Program-made: the position numbers and the translations under genes
The notes under the pieces: model-generated
Databases searched by the model: none
The model's input: only the letters and a program-made list of their open reading frames with translations
What the model was told of the DNA's origin: nothing
Shown: piece by piece, positions 17,843-25,662 of the stretch
How the letters are laid out: each line of letters begins with the position of its first letter
How positions within the stretch are numbered: position 1 is the stretch's first letter
NCBI RefSeq assembly: GCF_010993775.1
Contig: NZ_WOTO01000011.1
Coordinates: forward strand, 62,001-126,000
Reading direction: 5' to 3'
DNA length: 64,000 nucleotides
Source: Fodinicola feengrottensis
Lineage (GTDB): Bacteria > Actinomycetota > Actinomycetes > Mycobacteriales > HKI-0501

Positions 17843-19249
17843 CTAGAGAGATTTGACGCTCGCCACGACCTTGCTCAGGGATTCCTTGGCATCGCCGAAA
17901 AGCAGCATCGTCTTGGGCTCGTACAGGAGCTCGTTCTCGATGCCGGCGAATCCCGGCCGCATCGACCGCTTAAGGAAGACGACCTGCTGCGCGTCGTCGA
18001 CCTCCATGATCGGCATCCCGTAGATCGGTGCCCCCGGTGTGGTTTTGGCCGCAGGGTTGACCACGTCGTTCGCGCCGACCACCAGCGCGACATCGGCGGT
18101 CTTGAACTCCGGGTTCACCTCGTCCATTTCCTTCAGCACCTCGTACGGCACATTCGCCTCAGCCAGCAACACGTTCATGTGCCCGGGCATCCGGCCGGCG
18201 ACCGGGTGAATGCCGTAGAGCACCTCGATGTCCCGGGCCTCAAGCAAATCAGCCAGCTCCCGGATGGTGTGCTGCGCCTGCGCCACCGCGAGGCCGTAGC
18301 CGGGCACGATGATCACCTTGCGGGCGTAGCCGAGCAGGATCGCCACGTCCTCCGGGCTGCCGGACCGCACCGGGCGATCGCCGCCCGAGCCGGCCGCCAC
18401 CATGGTGGACGGTTTGAACGCGCCGAACAGGATGCTGGTGATGCTGCGGCCCATCGCGGCCGCCATCAGTCGGGTCAGGATGGTGCCGCTCGCGCCGACC
18501 AGCGTGCCGGCCACCAGCAGCAGGGTGTTGGACAGCACGTACCCGCTGGCCGCCACCGTGAGGCCGGTGAAGGCGTTCAGCAGTGAGATGACGATCGGCA
18601 CGTCCGCGCCGCCGACCGGCAGTACGAACAGGATGCCGACCGCCAGTGAGACCAGCGCGAGAACACCCAGCAGCAGGCCGTTCGAGCCGCCGTTGGCGCC
18701 GACCACGACCGCGGACACCGCGAGCGCGACAGCCGCCACCAGCGAGGCACCGAAGACGTACTGGCCGCCCGGGAAAGTGACCGGCCGGGTGGTCATCAGT
18801 TCCTGGAGTTTCGCGTACGTGACAACGGAACCGGAGAACGAGACGGTGCCGACCAGGACGGTGAAGGCACCGGCCGCGGCGGCGATGGCGGCGATCGCGC
18901 CGCTGCCGTGCGCGCTGTCGGTCAGCTCGAGGCCGGCGACCAAGGCCGCCGCGCCGCCGCCGACGCCGTTGAACAACGCGACCAGCTGCGGCATCGCGGT
19001 CATCGCCACCCGGCGGGCGGTCGGTACGGCGACCAGCGTGCCGACCGCGATCGCCAGCACGATCCACGGAACGTTGCTGAGATTGGCCGAAAAGAACGCC
19101 ACCAGGACGGCGACGACCGCGCCGGCGGCGCCGATCAGGTTGCCGCGCCGGGCCGTACCAGGGGCCGAAAGGCCTTTCAGGGCAATGATGAAGCAGATCG
19201 CCGCGACCAGGTAGATCAATGCGGTCGCGGCCGGCGAGAGCAGGTTCAC
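17843..19249 (-). CDS. pntB: NAD(P) transhydrogenase subunit beta PntB
   Basis: Membrane subunit that couples proton movement to hydride transfer between NADH and NADP+. About 468 residues: eight or nine helices in the first 260 residues, then the NADP(H)-binding domain with IVPGYGLAVAQAQH, VRFGIHPVAGRMPGHMN-like segment (YGIHPVAGRMPGHMNVLLAE), VALVVGANDVVNP and GMPIMEVDDAQQV. Complete and uninterrupted. GTG start overlaps the pntAB stop by 4 bases. Confidence 0.96.
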   Translation of the reverse strand: MNLLSPAATALIYLVAAICFIIALKGLSAPGTARRGNLIGAAGAVVAVLVAFFSANLSNVPWIVLAIAVGTLVAVPTARRVAMTAMPQLVALFNGVGGGAAALVAGLELTDSAHGSGAIAAIAAAAGAFTVLVGTVSFSGSVVTYAKLQELMTTRPVTFPGGQYVFGASLVAAVALAVSAVVVGANGGSNGLLLGVLALVSLAVGILFVLPVGGADVPIVISLLNAFTGLTVAASGYVLSNTLLLVAGTLVGASGTILTRLMAAAMGRSITSILFGAFKPSTMVAAGSGGDRPVRSGSPEDVAILLGYARKVIIVPGYGLAVAQAQHTIRELADLLEARDIEVLYGIHPVAGRMPGHMNVLLAEANVPYEVLKEMDEVNPEFKTADVALVVGANDVVNPAAKTTPGAPIYGMPIMEVDDAQQVVFLKRSMRPGFAGIENELLYEPKTMLLFGDAKESLSKVVASVKSL

Positions 19250-19560
19250 GAGTCCTCCCGCTTCTTCGCCGGAGCCGTTTTGGGTGCTCTGCCCTTGAAC
19301 ATCTCCAACATCCGGTCGGTGACCACGAAACCGCCGACCATGTTGACAGTGGCCAGGATGACCGCGAGCAACCCGAGGATCAGCGTGAAGACGTTGGTCG
19401 TACGCCCGGTGACCACGATGGCGCCGACCAGGATCACGCCGTGAATGGCGTTCGCGCCGCTCATCAGCGGGGTATGCAGGGTGGTGGACACCTGAGAGAC
19501 CACTTCGAAGCCGATCACCACGGCCAGTACGAAGAAGGTCAGCAGAGTGATGCCGTCCAT
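19246..19560 (-). CDS. pntAB: NAD(P) transhydrogenase subunit alpha part 2 PntAB
   Basis: A 104-residue membrane subunit with three to four helices (LLTFFVLAVVIGFEVVSQV, LMSGANAIHGVILVGAIVV, VFTLILGLLAVILATVNMVG). In many bacteria this domain is fused to PntA; here it is separate, the three-subunit form. ATG overlaps the pntAA stop (TGATG), and its stop overlaps pntB, so the trio is translationally coupled. Confidence 0.94.
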   Translation of the reverse strand: MDGITLLTFFVLAVVIGFEVVSQVSTTLHTPLMSGANAIHGVILVGAIVVTGRTTNVFTLILGLLAVILATVNMVGGFVVTDRMLEMFKGRAPKTAPAKKREDS

Positions 19561-20690
19561 CAGCTGTCGGCTCCTTCTATCTGTTGCCGGGTCGGCTCGT
19601 GTTTGATGGCGCCGTCGTGCGTGAGGCATGCGCCGGCGACCACCTCGTCGTCCAGGTTGATGTCCAGCTTTTCCTCCTTGACCAGGAGTTTGAGCAGTTC
19701 GGTGACGTTCTTGCCGTAGAGCCGACTGGCGTCCACCGGCATGGTCGAGCTCGCGTCCGCCATCCCGACCAGCTGCACGCCGTTCACGTCCAGCACCGCA
19801 CCGGGCACCGAACCCTCGACGTTGCCGCCGGACTCGGCCGCCAGGTCCACGACCACCGACCCCGGCGCCATGCCCTCGAGCATCTGCCGGGTCACCAGCT
19901 GCGGCGCCGGCCGGCCCGGCACCGCGGCGGTGGTGATCAGCACGTCCGACTTGGTGATGTAGGGGGTGAGCAGCTCCTGCTGTTTCTTGGCGCGGTCCTC
20001 GGTCATTTCCCGGGCGTACCCGCCGGTGCCCTCGATCGCTTCCAGTTCCAGCTTGATAAAAGTGGCGCCCATCGATTTGACCTCGTCCGCCGAAGCGGGC
20101 CGGACGTCGTACGCCTCGACCACCGCGCCGAGGCGTTTGGCCGTCGCGATCGCCTGCAGGCCGGCCACTCCGGCGCCGAGTATGAGCGCCTTGGCAGGCG
20201 GGATCGTGCCAGCGGCGGTCATGAACAGCGGGAAGAACCGCGGCAGCCGCATGGCCGCCTCGAGCACGCACCGATAGCCCGCGACCAGCGCCTGCGAGGT
20301 CAGCGCGTCCATCGACTGCGCCCGCGAGATCCGTGGCACCAGCTCCATGGCGAACGATGTCACGCCGGCGTCCCGGAGCGCTCGTACGCCGTCCGGCTCG
20401 GCCGACGGGGTGGCGAAACCGATCGTCACGATGCCCTGGCGCAGGCCCGCGATGTCGTCCGGCTCCAGGGGTCTGACGTGCAACAGCACGTCCGCTTCGG
20501 CCAGCGCTGTGCGGTCCACGACCGAGGCACCGGCCTGGACGTACGCGTCGTCGCTGGCCAGTGCCGCTAGCCCGGCACCTGACTCGATGACTACGTCGAA
20601 ACCAGCCTTGACCAGCGGTTCGATATGTAGTGGGAGCAGCGCGACCCGGCGTTCACCGGGCCGCCGTTCCTTCCGTACGGCGACTCTCAT
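19560..20690 (-). CDS. pntAA: NAD(P) transhydrogenase subunit alpha part 1 PntAA
   Basis: Soluble NAD(H)-binding subunit of 376 residues, homologous to alanine dehydrogenase. Begins MRVAVRKERRPGERRVALLP; the Rossmann motif is LILGAGVAGLQAIATAKRLG, and the RQD-loop-like region and YITKSDVLITTAAVPGRPAP follow. Intact. The operon pntAA-pntAB-pntB supplies NADPH using the proton gradient. A TetR gene lies just upstream on the same strand but 60 bases away and is probably separate. Confidence 0.95.
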   Translation of the reverse strand: MRVAVRKERRPGERRVALLPLHIEPLVKAGFDVVIESGAGLAALASDDAYVQAGASVVDRTALAEADVLLHVRPLEPDDIAGLRQGIVTIGFATPSAEPDGVRALRDAGVTSFAMELVPRISRAQSMDALTSQALVAGYRCVLEAAMRLPRFFPLFMTAAGTIPPAKALILGAGVAGLQAIATAKRLGAVVEAYDVRPASADEVKSMGATFIKLELEAIEGTGGYAREMTEDRAKKQQELLTPYITKSDVLITTAAVPGRPAPQLVTRQMLEGMAPGSVVVDLAAESGGNVEGSVPGAVLDVNGVQLVGMADASSTMPVDASRLYGKNVTELLKLLVKEEKLDINLDDEVVAGACLTHDGAIKHEPTRQQIEGADS

Positions 20691-20757
20691 GACGGAACCG
20701 TAGAGGACGAGTCGCGCGATTGGGGGAGTTAATCGTCACAGTATTTGTGTCGCACAC

Positions 20758-21389
20758 TCAGTTGACAGGGCCAGCCTGGGTGAACCTCGGATGCAGCCCG
20801 ACCAGGATCCTCTGGATCAGCGCGCCACACTCTTCGCGCACCCGTGGGCGGTCCTCCGGCAGCGCCTCTACCAGCGCCAATGCTGATCCGCTGAGCAGCC
20901 CGAAAATCACCTGGGTGGCGCTGGGCAGCGGTACCGGATCAACCAGTTTGGCCTCGATCAGGAGCACGATGAACTGCTCGGTCAGCCCGTACGCGTACAA
21001 CTGCTCACACTCGCGCCAGCGCGATGCCAGCCGAGTGCGACAGGGCCCTCCTGCATGACGATCCGGCCATAGACCGGGTCGCAGCAGAAGTCCAGGAAGG
21101 TGTCCAGACCGGCGAGCGAGGCCTCCCACGGGCCGGTCGCCTTCGCCGCCGCCTCACCGACCGCCACCTGCATGGCGATCTCCTGGTTTTCCAGAACAGC
21201 CTCGAAGAGCGCCTGTTTGCCGTTGAAGTGGTGGTAGACCGCACCGCGTGTCATCCGAGTGGCACGGGCCACGTCATCCAGTGAGGTGTGGACATAGCCG
21301 TTCTCACTGAACAGTTCGGTGGCCGAATCCAGCAGGGCTGCGCGAGTGGCGTCCGAGTACTCCGCGCGGCGGCTTTTCACGGTTGACAT
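20758..21389 (-). CDS. TetR-family regulator (one frameshift)
   Basis: N-terminal helix-turn-helix is typical: TRAALLDSATELFSENGY, TSLDDVARATRMTRGAVYHH, FNGKQALFEAVL. The ligand domain continues to QEGPVALGWHR; at about 21022 a CG repeat shifts the frame and the correct reading resumes at WRECEQLYAYGLTEQFI, ending at 20758. Full length about 210 residues. It starts 64 bases from a divergent gene, with a long palindrome between the start codons, so autoregulation and control of the 21453 gene and the P450 are likely. Confidence 0.9.
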
Positions 21390-21433
21390 ACGTCGAGTCT
21401 AAGACATACTCAGAGTACGTACCCAGTGTATGT
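21383..21433 (+). promoter_or_regulatory. Promoter with overlapping TetR-type palindrome
   Basis: TTGACA at 21383-21388 and CATACT at 21405-21410 (16-base spacing) make a plausible promoter for the rightward genes. It is overlapped by a palindrome centred at 21418.5: ACATAC (21404-21409), the core GTACGTAC (21415-21422) and GTATGT (21428-21433) are symmetric. The TTGACA overlaps the TetR start codon. Confidence 0.65.
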
Positions 21434-21452
21434 GACCGACAGGGAGAAGGCG

Positions 21453-21935
21453 ATGACCGGTTGGCAGCAGGTGCATCGGCGCACCGACCTGCTGAACCTG
21501 GTGCTGGACGAGATCACCGGCACCGGTTCCGCGCAGGTTCCGGCCGTACACATAGCAGCGATCGAAGCAGAGTTCGGCGGGTTCGACGAGTTCCTGCTGG
21601 CCGCCCATCAACGCTGGTCCACCGCGTACGCGGCCCGGCTGGACGGGCTGCTGGAGGAGGCGCCCGACGACATGGCGACCGGGTTGGCGCGGATCTGCGC
21701 CGAGCTCCGGGCGCTCCGGCCGGGTCTTCGTACGCTGCTGGACTACTACAGCGACAACCCAGCGCTCGCCGCCGCCGAGGACCGGCAGTGGCGTCAGTTG
21801 GTCGCCGCGACCGGGGTGACCACGATGCCGGCGATGCCCGTCATGCGGGAGGACGGCCGGCGTACCCACTGCCCCCTCGGCCAGTGGCTGATTGGGATGG
21901 CGGACCGGCGGATCCGGCGCGTTCTCCACGCATAA
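21453..21935 (+). CDS. Hypothetical protein next to TetR
   Basis: A 160-residue soluble protein I do not recognise. It is alpha-helical with Leu/Ala/Arg-rich helices (TDLLNLVLDEITGTGSAQVP, PDDMATGLARICAELRALRP) and a Cys near the end (THCPLGQWLIGMADRRIRR). The layout (short helix bundle, divergent TetR) recalls proteins made from a TetR ligand-domain-like bundle, but no family can be claimed. ATG preceded by AGGGAGAAGG. It lies 29 bases before the P450, probably in one operon. Confidence 0.7.
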   Translation: MTGWQQVHRRTDLLNLVLDEITGTGSAQVPAVHIAAIEAEFGGFDEFLLAAHQRWSTAYAARLDGLLEEAPDDMATGLARICAELRALRPGLRTLLDYYSDNPALAAAEDRQWRQLVAATGVTTMPAMPVMREDGRRTHCPLGQWLIGMADRRIRRVLHA

Positions 21936-21964
21936 TTCGCAAAGTCGCAACCAGGAGGCGTGCG

Positions 21965-23190
21965 ATGACCCAGACCGACCAGCCGGTGATGTTCAACCCG
22001 TTCGAGCCGGGTTTCACCGATAATCCTTACCCACACCTGAAAACGCTGCGCGAACAGGTGCCCGTACACGAGCACCCGATGGGTTTCTGGCTGTTGCTCC
22101 GGCACGCCGACGTGACCGAGTTGCTGCGGGCGAAACTGTCCGTCGAAGAGCACAACGTCACGGTCGGGCAGATCCGTGAGCTGCGCGAGGCCGCGTACGG
22201 CGACGGGGCGCCGCGGTCCGACGGGCTGTCCATGCTGGACCGCGACCCGCCCGACCACGACCGGCTGCGCAAGTTGGTCACCAAGGCTTTCACCATGCGT
22301 ACCATCGAAAAACTCGAGCCGCGGGTGGTCGAGCTGGTCGACCAGGCACTCGACCGGATGGCCGACGCCGGCCGGTTCAACCTGGTCCAGGAACTGGCCT
22401 TCCCGCTGCCGTTCCGGGTGATCACCGAGATGATGGGCATGCCGGAGACCGACGAGGTGCGGCTGCGCGAGCTGACCGGCACGCTCGTACGCTCGCTGGA
22501 GCCGGTGAACGACCCGGAGCTGCTCCAGCAGATCGCTGACGCGGACCGACAGATCACCGAGCTGACCATCGACGCGATCAACTGGAAGCGCCAGCATCCG
22601 GCCGACGACCTGCTCACCGCGCTGATCGCCGCCGAGGACGACGGCGACAAGCTGAGCGAGCAGGAACTCGTCAGCCAGGTCGTGCTGCTTTACGTGGCCG
22701 GCCACGAAACCACCGTCAACCTGATCGGCAACGGCACCCTCGCCCTGCTCAACCACCCTGATCAGCGCGCGCTCCTCGCGTCCCGCCCAGACCTGGATGG
22801 CAACGCCGTCGAAGAGCTGCTCCGCTTTGACTCGCCGGTGCAGATGTCCCGCCGCGTCACCCTCGAGCCGTACGAGGTGGACGGCAACGTCATCGCGCCC
22901 GGCACCGCCGTCCTTCTGAGCATCGCCAGCGCCAACCGCGACCCCGCTGTTTTTGGTCTGGATGCTGACAAAGTCTTGATCGAACGTGCCAACGCAACGC
23001 ACGACACCACACGTCGTTTGGTGGCGGTGTCCATCATTGTTTGGGTGCCGCGCTGGCACGGTTGGAGGGGCGTACGGCCCTGGGGCGTCTCGTACGACGG
23101 TTCCCTGACCTGCGGCTGGACGGCGATGTCGAGTGGAATGGGCGCATCAACCTCCGCGGCCCCGAGGTGCTTCCGGTGGCTGTCAGGTAG
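21965..23190 (+). CDS. Cytochrome P450 (one frameshift before the heme motif)
   Basis: Heme monooxygenase of about 408 residues, soluble bacterial class needing ferredoxin partners. Visible are the I-helix LLYVAGHETTVNLIGNGTLA, the K-helix ExxR in VEELLRF, SRRVTLEP and the heme-binding loop FGGGVHHCLGAALARLE. The heme loop and the C-terminus (LPVAVR) are in another frame: a base is lost between about 22975 and 23015. Start ATG with AGGAGG upstream. No ferredoxin gene is adjacent. The substrate is unknown; expression is probably governed by the upstream TetR. Confidence 0.93.
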
Positions 23191-23207
23191 TTAGCGTGAA
23201 GGCACCG

Positions 23208-23320
23208 GCCTTGGTTAAAGCAGTGTGTGCTGCGGGGGCGAGGGCGCTGGTTAGAAGCGTTGTTTGCCGTGGAGGTGAGCGCCTTGGTTAAGGGCGTTTT
23301 CTGTGAGGGTGCGGCGTCTC
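23208..23320 (+). repeat. Degenerate tandem repeat, three units of 36-37 bases
   Basis: The landmark TTGGTTA occurs at 23211 and 23284, and as CTGGTTA at 23247. Around each lie matching stretches: a GCC or GCG before it, then A/G-rich and GTGTG or GTTTT segments and a GGGGCGAG or GGAGGTGAG end. Read as protein, units give ALVKAV-C, ALVRSVVC and ALVKGVFC, but the third is in a different frame. Confidence 0.45.
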
Positions 23321-23329
23321 TTCTACCAG

Positions 23330-23390
23330 CCCCAAGAAAAACCCCGCCCCGCCACCGGTTTTTGGTGGCGGGGCGGGGTTTTTCTTGGGG
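23330..23390. terminator. Exceptionally long perfect hairpin (27-bp stem)
   Basis: Bases 23330-23356 pair exactly with 23364-23390 around the loop GGTTTTT. The stem begins CCCCAAGAAAAACCCCGCCC on the left arm. It lies 140 bases beyond the P450 stop. Its T run inside the right arm would suit termination in the plus direction and its A run the minus direction. Confidence 0.7.
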
Positions 23391-23457
23391 TTACTGCCCA
23401 TGCCGCCCTGTGTTTCTGGCGCCTTCGGCGCGGGCGCTGTCGACTACGGCTACGAAA

Positions 23458-23504
23458 GTCCGCCTTCCAGGCCCCGCAAAGACCGCGGGGCCTGGAAGGC
23501 GGAC
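23458..23504. other. Second long perfect hairpin (20-bp stem)
   Basis: GTCCGCCTTCCAGGCCCCGC (23458-23477) pairs exactly with 23485-23504 around the 7-base loop AAAGACC. There is no T run after it, so it may be a repeat element or RNA structure rather than a terminator. Confidence 0.6.
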
Positions 23505-23757
23505 GCTCCTGCCGGAGGGGCGACAACATCGGCCTGGCGGCCGATGGCGCCGGACGGGGCCTGGGTTCCGTCTAAGTTGACCAACTTGATGGTGAAGGTC
23601 GTGGTTTGCGCACGGGGTGGGTACGCGGGGCTGGGTCTCGTCGAAGTGGGCCAACTTTGGGTTAGAGGTGACGGTCCCGCGCGGGCGAGGGCGGCGGGGT
23701 GGGTCCGTTGGGCCGTGGGGCGCGGTTTTGTCGGGGGTGGTTTCTAGCGTTTGGGGC

Positions 23758-24308
23758 ATGACGAAAGAACCGAACTCATCTTGTTCCTGCTATTTGTGCG
23801 CGCATCCGGAGATCGTGGATCCGACGGCCTGGGCGCGGGCTCAGATCGCCGCGGCGATCGCTGATTACGGCTGGCAGGTGGTCAGCGTGATCGGTGGGAA
23901 GAAGTCGCCTCCTTGGTCGTACACGGTCGGCTTGTGGCAGAGCTACCGGCTGCCGGAGCTGTTCGTCGGCGGTCTGGAAGCGACGATGCCTGTCATTGGC
24001 TCAATCACATCGGCGGCCGCCGGCGGGACGGTGAAGTGATGCCGGTCCACACGCCGATCGAGGGCATCGTGCCGCCACCGCATCAGGTGGTGTTGCGGCC
24101 GGTGCACGACAACTGGCGGGTTGATCTGCTCGCGCAGCTTGAGCTGCATTACGGCAGTGAGGCGGTCCCGGTCGAGCAGGTGTTGTGGTCCGATCACGAC
24201 GGCCTGTTCCCGCCCGACCCGGGATTTGACCGGGTTTTCCGGAACAAGCAGCCGTTTTCTGTGGTTGCCCAAGGACTCGCATCCGATGAACGCCTGGCGC
24301 AAGGGTGA
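23758..24308 (+). CDS. DUF4262-domain protein (one frameshift)
   Basis: Soluble protein of about 183 residues. N-terminus CSCYLCAHPE is Cys-rich and may bind metal. The DUF4262 core is visible as GWQVVSVIGG, PPWSYTVGLWQSYRLPELF, then in the next frame HWLNHIGGR, RPVHDNWRVDLLAQLELHYG, VEQVLWSDHDGLFPPDPGFD. The join is at about 23985-23995 after EATMP. The family occurs widely in actinobacteria and is uncharacterised. No regulator or partner is visible; the next gene is about 185 bases away behind the duplicated leader. Confidence 0.85.
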
Positions 24309-24343
24309 CCTGTCGATCCGGCGATGACGAATGGGCGGCGACT

Positions 24344-24457
24344 GGCGGGACAAATGTAACCGCCGGTCACCGTCGTTGCGCATGTGTGCGAAAGCGCTGG
24401 GTCGGCCATAGTTCAGGTGTCCGATTAGTCACTTTGAAGGCAGGCGCTCGTGCGCAC
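24344..24457 (+). repeat. Duplicated leader, copy 1
   Basis: This stretch upstream of the first membrane paralogue matches 25550-25662 upstream of the second. Shared blocks in the same order are GGGACAAATGT, GCATG, GAAAGC, GGTC, GTTCAGG-GTCC, ATT-TCAC, GGCAGGC and TCGTGCG. It could be a duplicated promoter or a 5' untranslated element. Confidence 0.65.
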
Positions 24458-24493
24458 AGTCGGTCACCTGCCCGCTGTGAATGGAGGCGCGTT

Positions 24494-25531
24494 GTGAGCG
24501 TTGTCCGCCGGTTGGTTCCGGTGCTGGTGTTGTTCCTTCTGGCGCCGTTCGTCGCCGAGTATGTGCTGGGCAATATCCCCCCGTCTCGGCTGTTCCTGCT
24601 GCCGATGATGGCCCTGCTGTACGGCACCGGCGCGGTGCTGATCCGTGAGGTGACCCGGCGCACCGGTCGCGGCTGGCCGACGATCGTGCTGCTCGGACTG
24701 GCGTATGCGGTGATCGAAGAGGGCATTGCCACCCAGTCGCTGTTCAACCCGAACTATGTCGGCCTGCATCTGCTGGCGTACGGATTCGTGCCGGCGCTGG
24801 GCATCGCGGGTCCCTGGACGGCGTACATGCTGGGCCTGCACACCGCCTGGAGCATCTCGGTTCCGCTGCTGCTGACCGAGACGATGTTCCGCCACCGCGG
24901 TTCGCAGCCATGGCTCGGCCGGGTCGGTCTGGTGGTGATTGGCGTGCTGTTCGTGCTCGGGGTGTCGCTGACAGCGGTGTTCTCGATCAAGCTGTCCGCG
25001 GACCATTTCCTCGCCTCTCCCGCGCAGCTGGTCGCGGCGGGGGGGTCGGTCGCCGCGGTGCTGGTCGTGCTGGCCTTCATGCTGTTCCGGCCGACCGCTG
25101 CTCGGACGACCCAGCCGGACGCCGCCCGAACCGCGCCGAGTCCCTGGCTGGTCGGAGTGACCACCTTCGTGGCCGGTTCTATTTTCCACGCGCTGATCAG
25201 GTTCGGCGGTCAGTATGGTGTGCCGGCGGCGATCGAGGTGCTGCTGAATGTAGTGCTGGCGGTCGCGCTGGTGGCGCTGATCCTCTGGTGGTCGCGGGCC
25301 GCCGGGTGGTCGCAGGTGCACAAGTTCGCGGCCGCCGCCGGTGGAGTGTTGGTCTATGGCTGGGTGGGCTACCTGTTGATCAATCAGCAAGGCCTGGGCG
25401 AGACGCTCGGCTGGGCGGCACTGGTGGTGTTCATGGTCGCGTTGCTCGCCGGCATTGGCCTCGGGCTGCGTAAGGACGCCCGTCAGGCAGTGGCCGATCC
25501 GGTCGACAACGCGATCTTGTCGCAGCACTAA
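24494..25531 (+). CDS. Polytopic membrane protein, first of a tandem pair
   Basis: 345 residues with about ten membrane helices, not a family I can name with certainty. After the first helix (LVPVLVLFLLAPFVAEYVLG) comes a conserved motif block RTGRGWPTIVLLGLAYAVIE followed by EGIATQSLFNPNY, shared with the next gene. The EE pair inside a helix recalls CPBP (Abi) intramembrane proteases, but their other motifs are not evident. GTG start with GGAGG six bases upstream. Intact frame. It shares its upstream leader with its paralogue, implying common regulation. Confidence 0.7.
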   Translation: MSVVRRLVPVLVLFLLAPFVAEYVLGNIPPSRLFLLPMMALLYGTGAVLIREVTRRTGRGWPTIVLLGLAYAVIEEGIATQSLFNPNYVGLHLLAYGFVPALGIAGPWTAYMLGLHTAWSISVPLLLTETMFRHRGSQPWLGRVGLVVIGVLFVLGVSLTAVFSIKLSADHFLASPAQLVAAGGSVAAVLVVLAFMLFRPTAARTTQPDAARTAPSPWLVGVTTFVAGSIFHALIRFGGQYGVPAAIEVLLNVVLAVALVALILWWSRAAGWSQVHKFAAAAGGVLVYGWVGYLLINQQGLGETLGWAALVVFMVALLAGIGLGLRKDARQAVADPVDNAILSQH

Positions 25532-25549
25532 CGAAATCGATGACGGCCG

Positions 25550-25662
25550 GCCGGGACAAATGTCATGGCTGGCCGTCGCCATTGGGCATGGGCGGGAAAG
25601 CCGAAGGTCAGCGAAAGTTCAGGAGTCCTATTCATCACGTCGAGGGCAGGCATTCGTGCGTA
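25550..25662 (+). repeat. Duplicated leader, copy 2
   Basis: Partner of 24344-24457, starting 18 bases after the stop of the first paralogue. It carries the same ordered blocks, and its final TCGTGCG contains the likely GTG start of the second membrane gene. In copy 1 the matching GTG runs into a stop, so the start has moved downstream. Confidence 0.65.

Larger units (their letters stand above)
23191..23757. other. Repeat-rich gene-free stretch
   Basis: This 567-base region has no supported gene. It holds a degenerate tandem repeat, two very long perfect hairpins (all listed separately) and, at about 23573 and 23644, two imperfect direct repeats sharing CCAACTT followed by a GGT-rich segment. 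Open frames here are low-complexity Arg/Gly translations. Confidence 0.6.

Noticed and set aside
21794..23059. Long minus-strand frame opposite the P450
   Set aside because: Antisense shadow; the plus strand has a full set of P450 motifs.
23227..23759. Several open frames in the 23.2-23.75 kb gap on both strands
   Set aside because: They translate hairpins and G/C runs into Arg/Gly/Pro-rich low-complexity sequence, lack ribosome sites and have no family resemblance.
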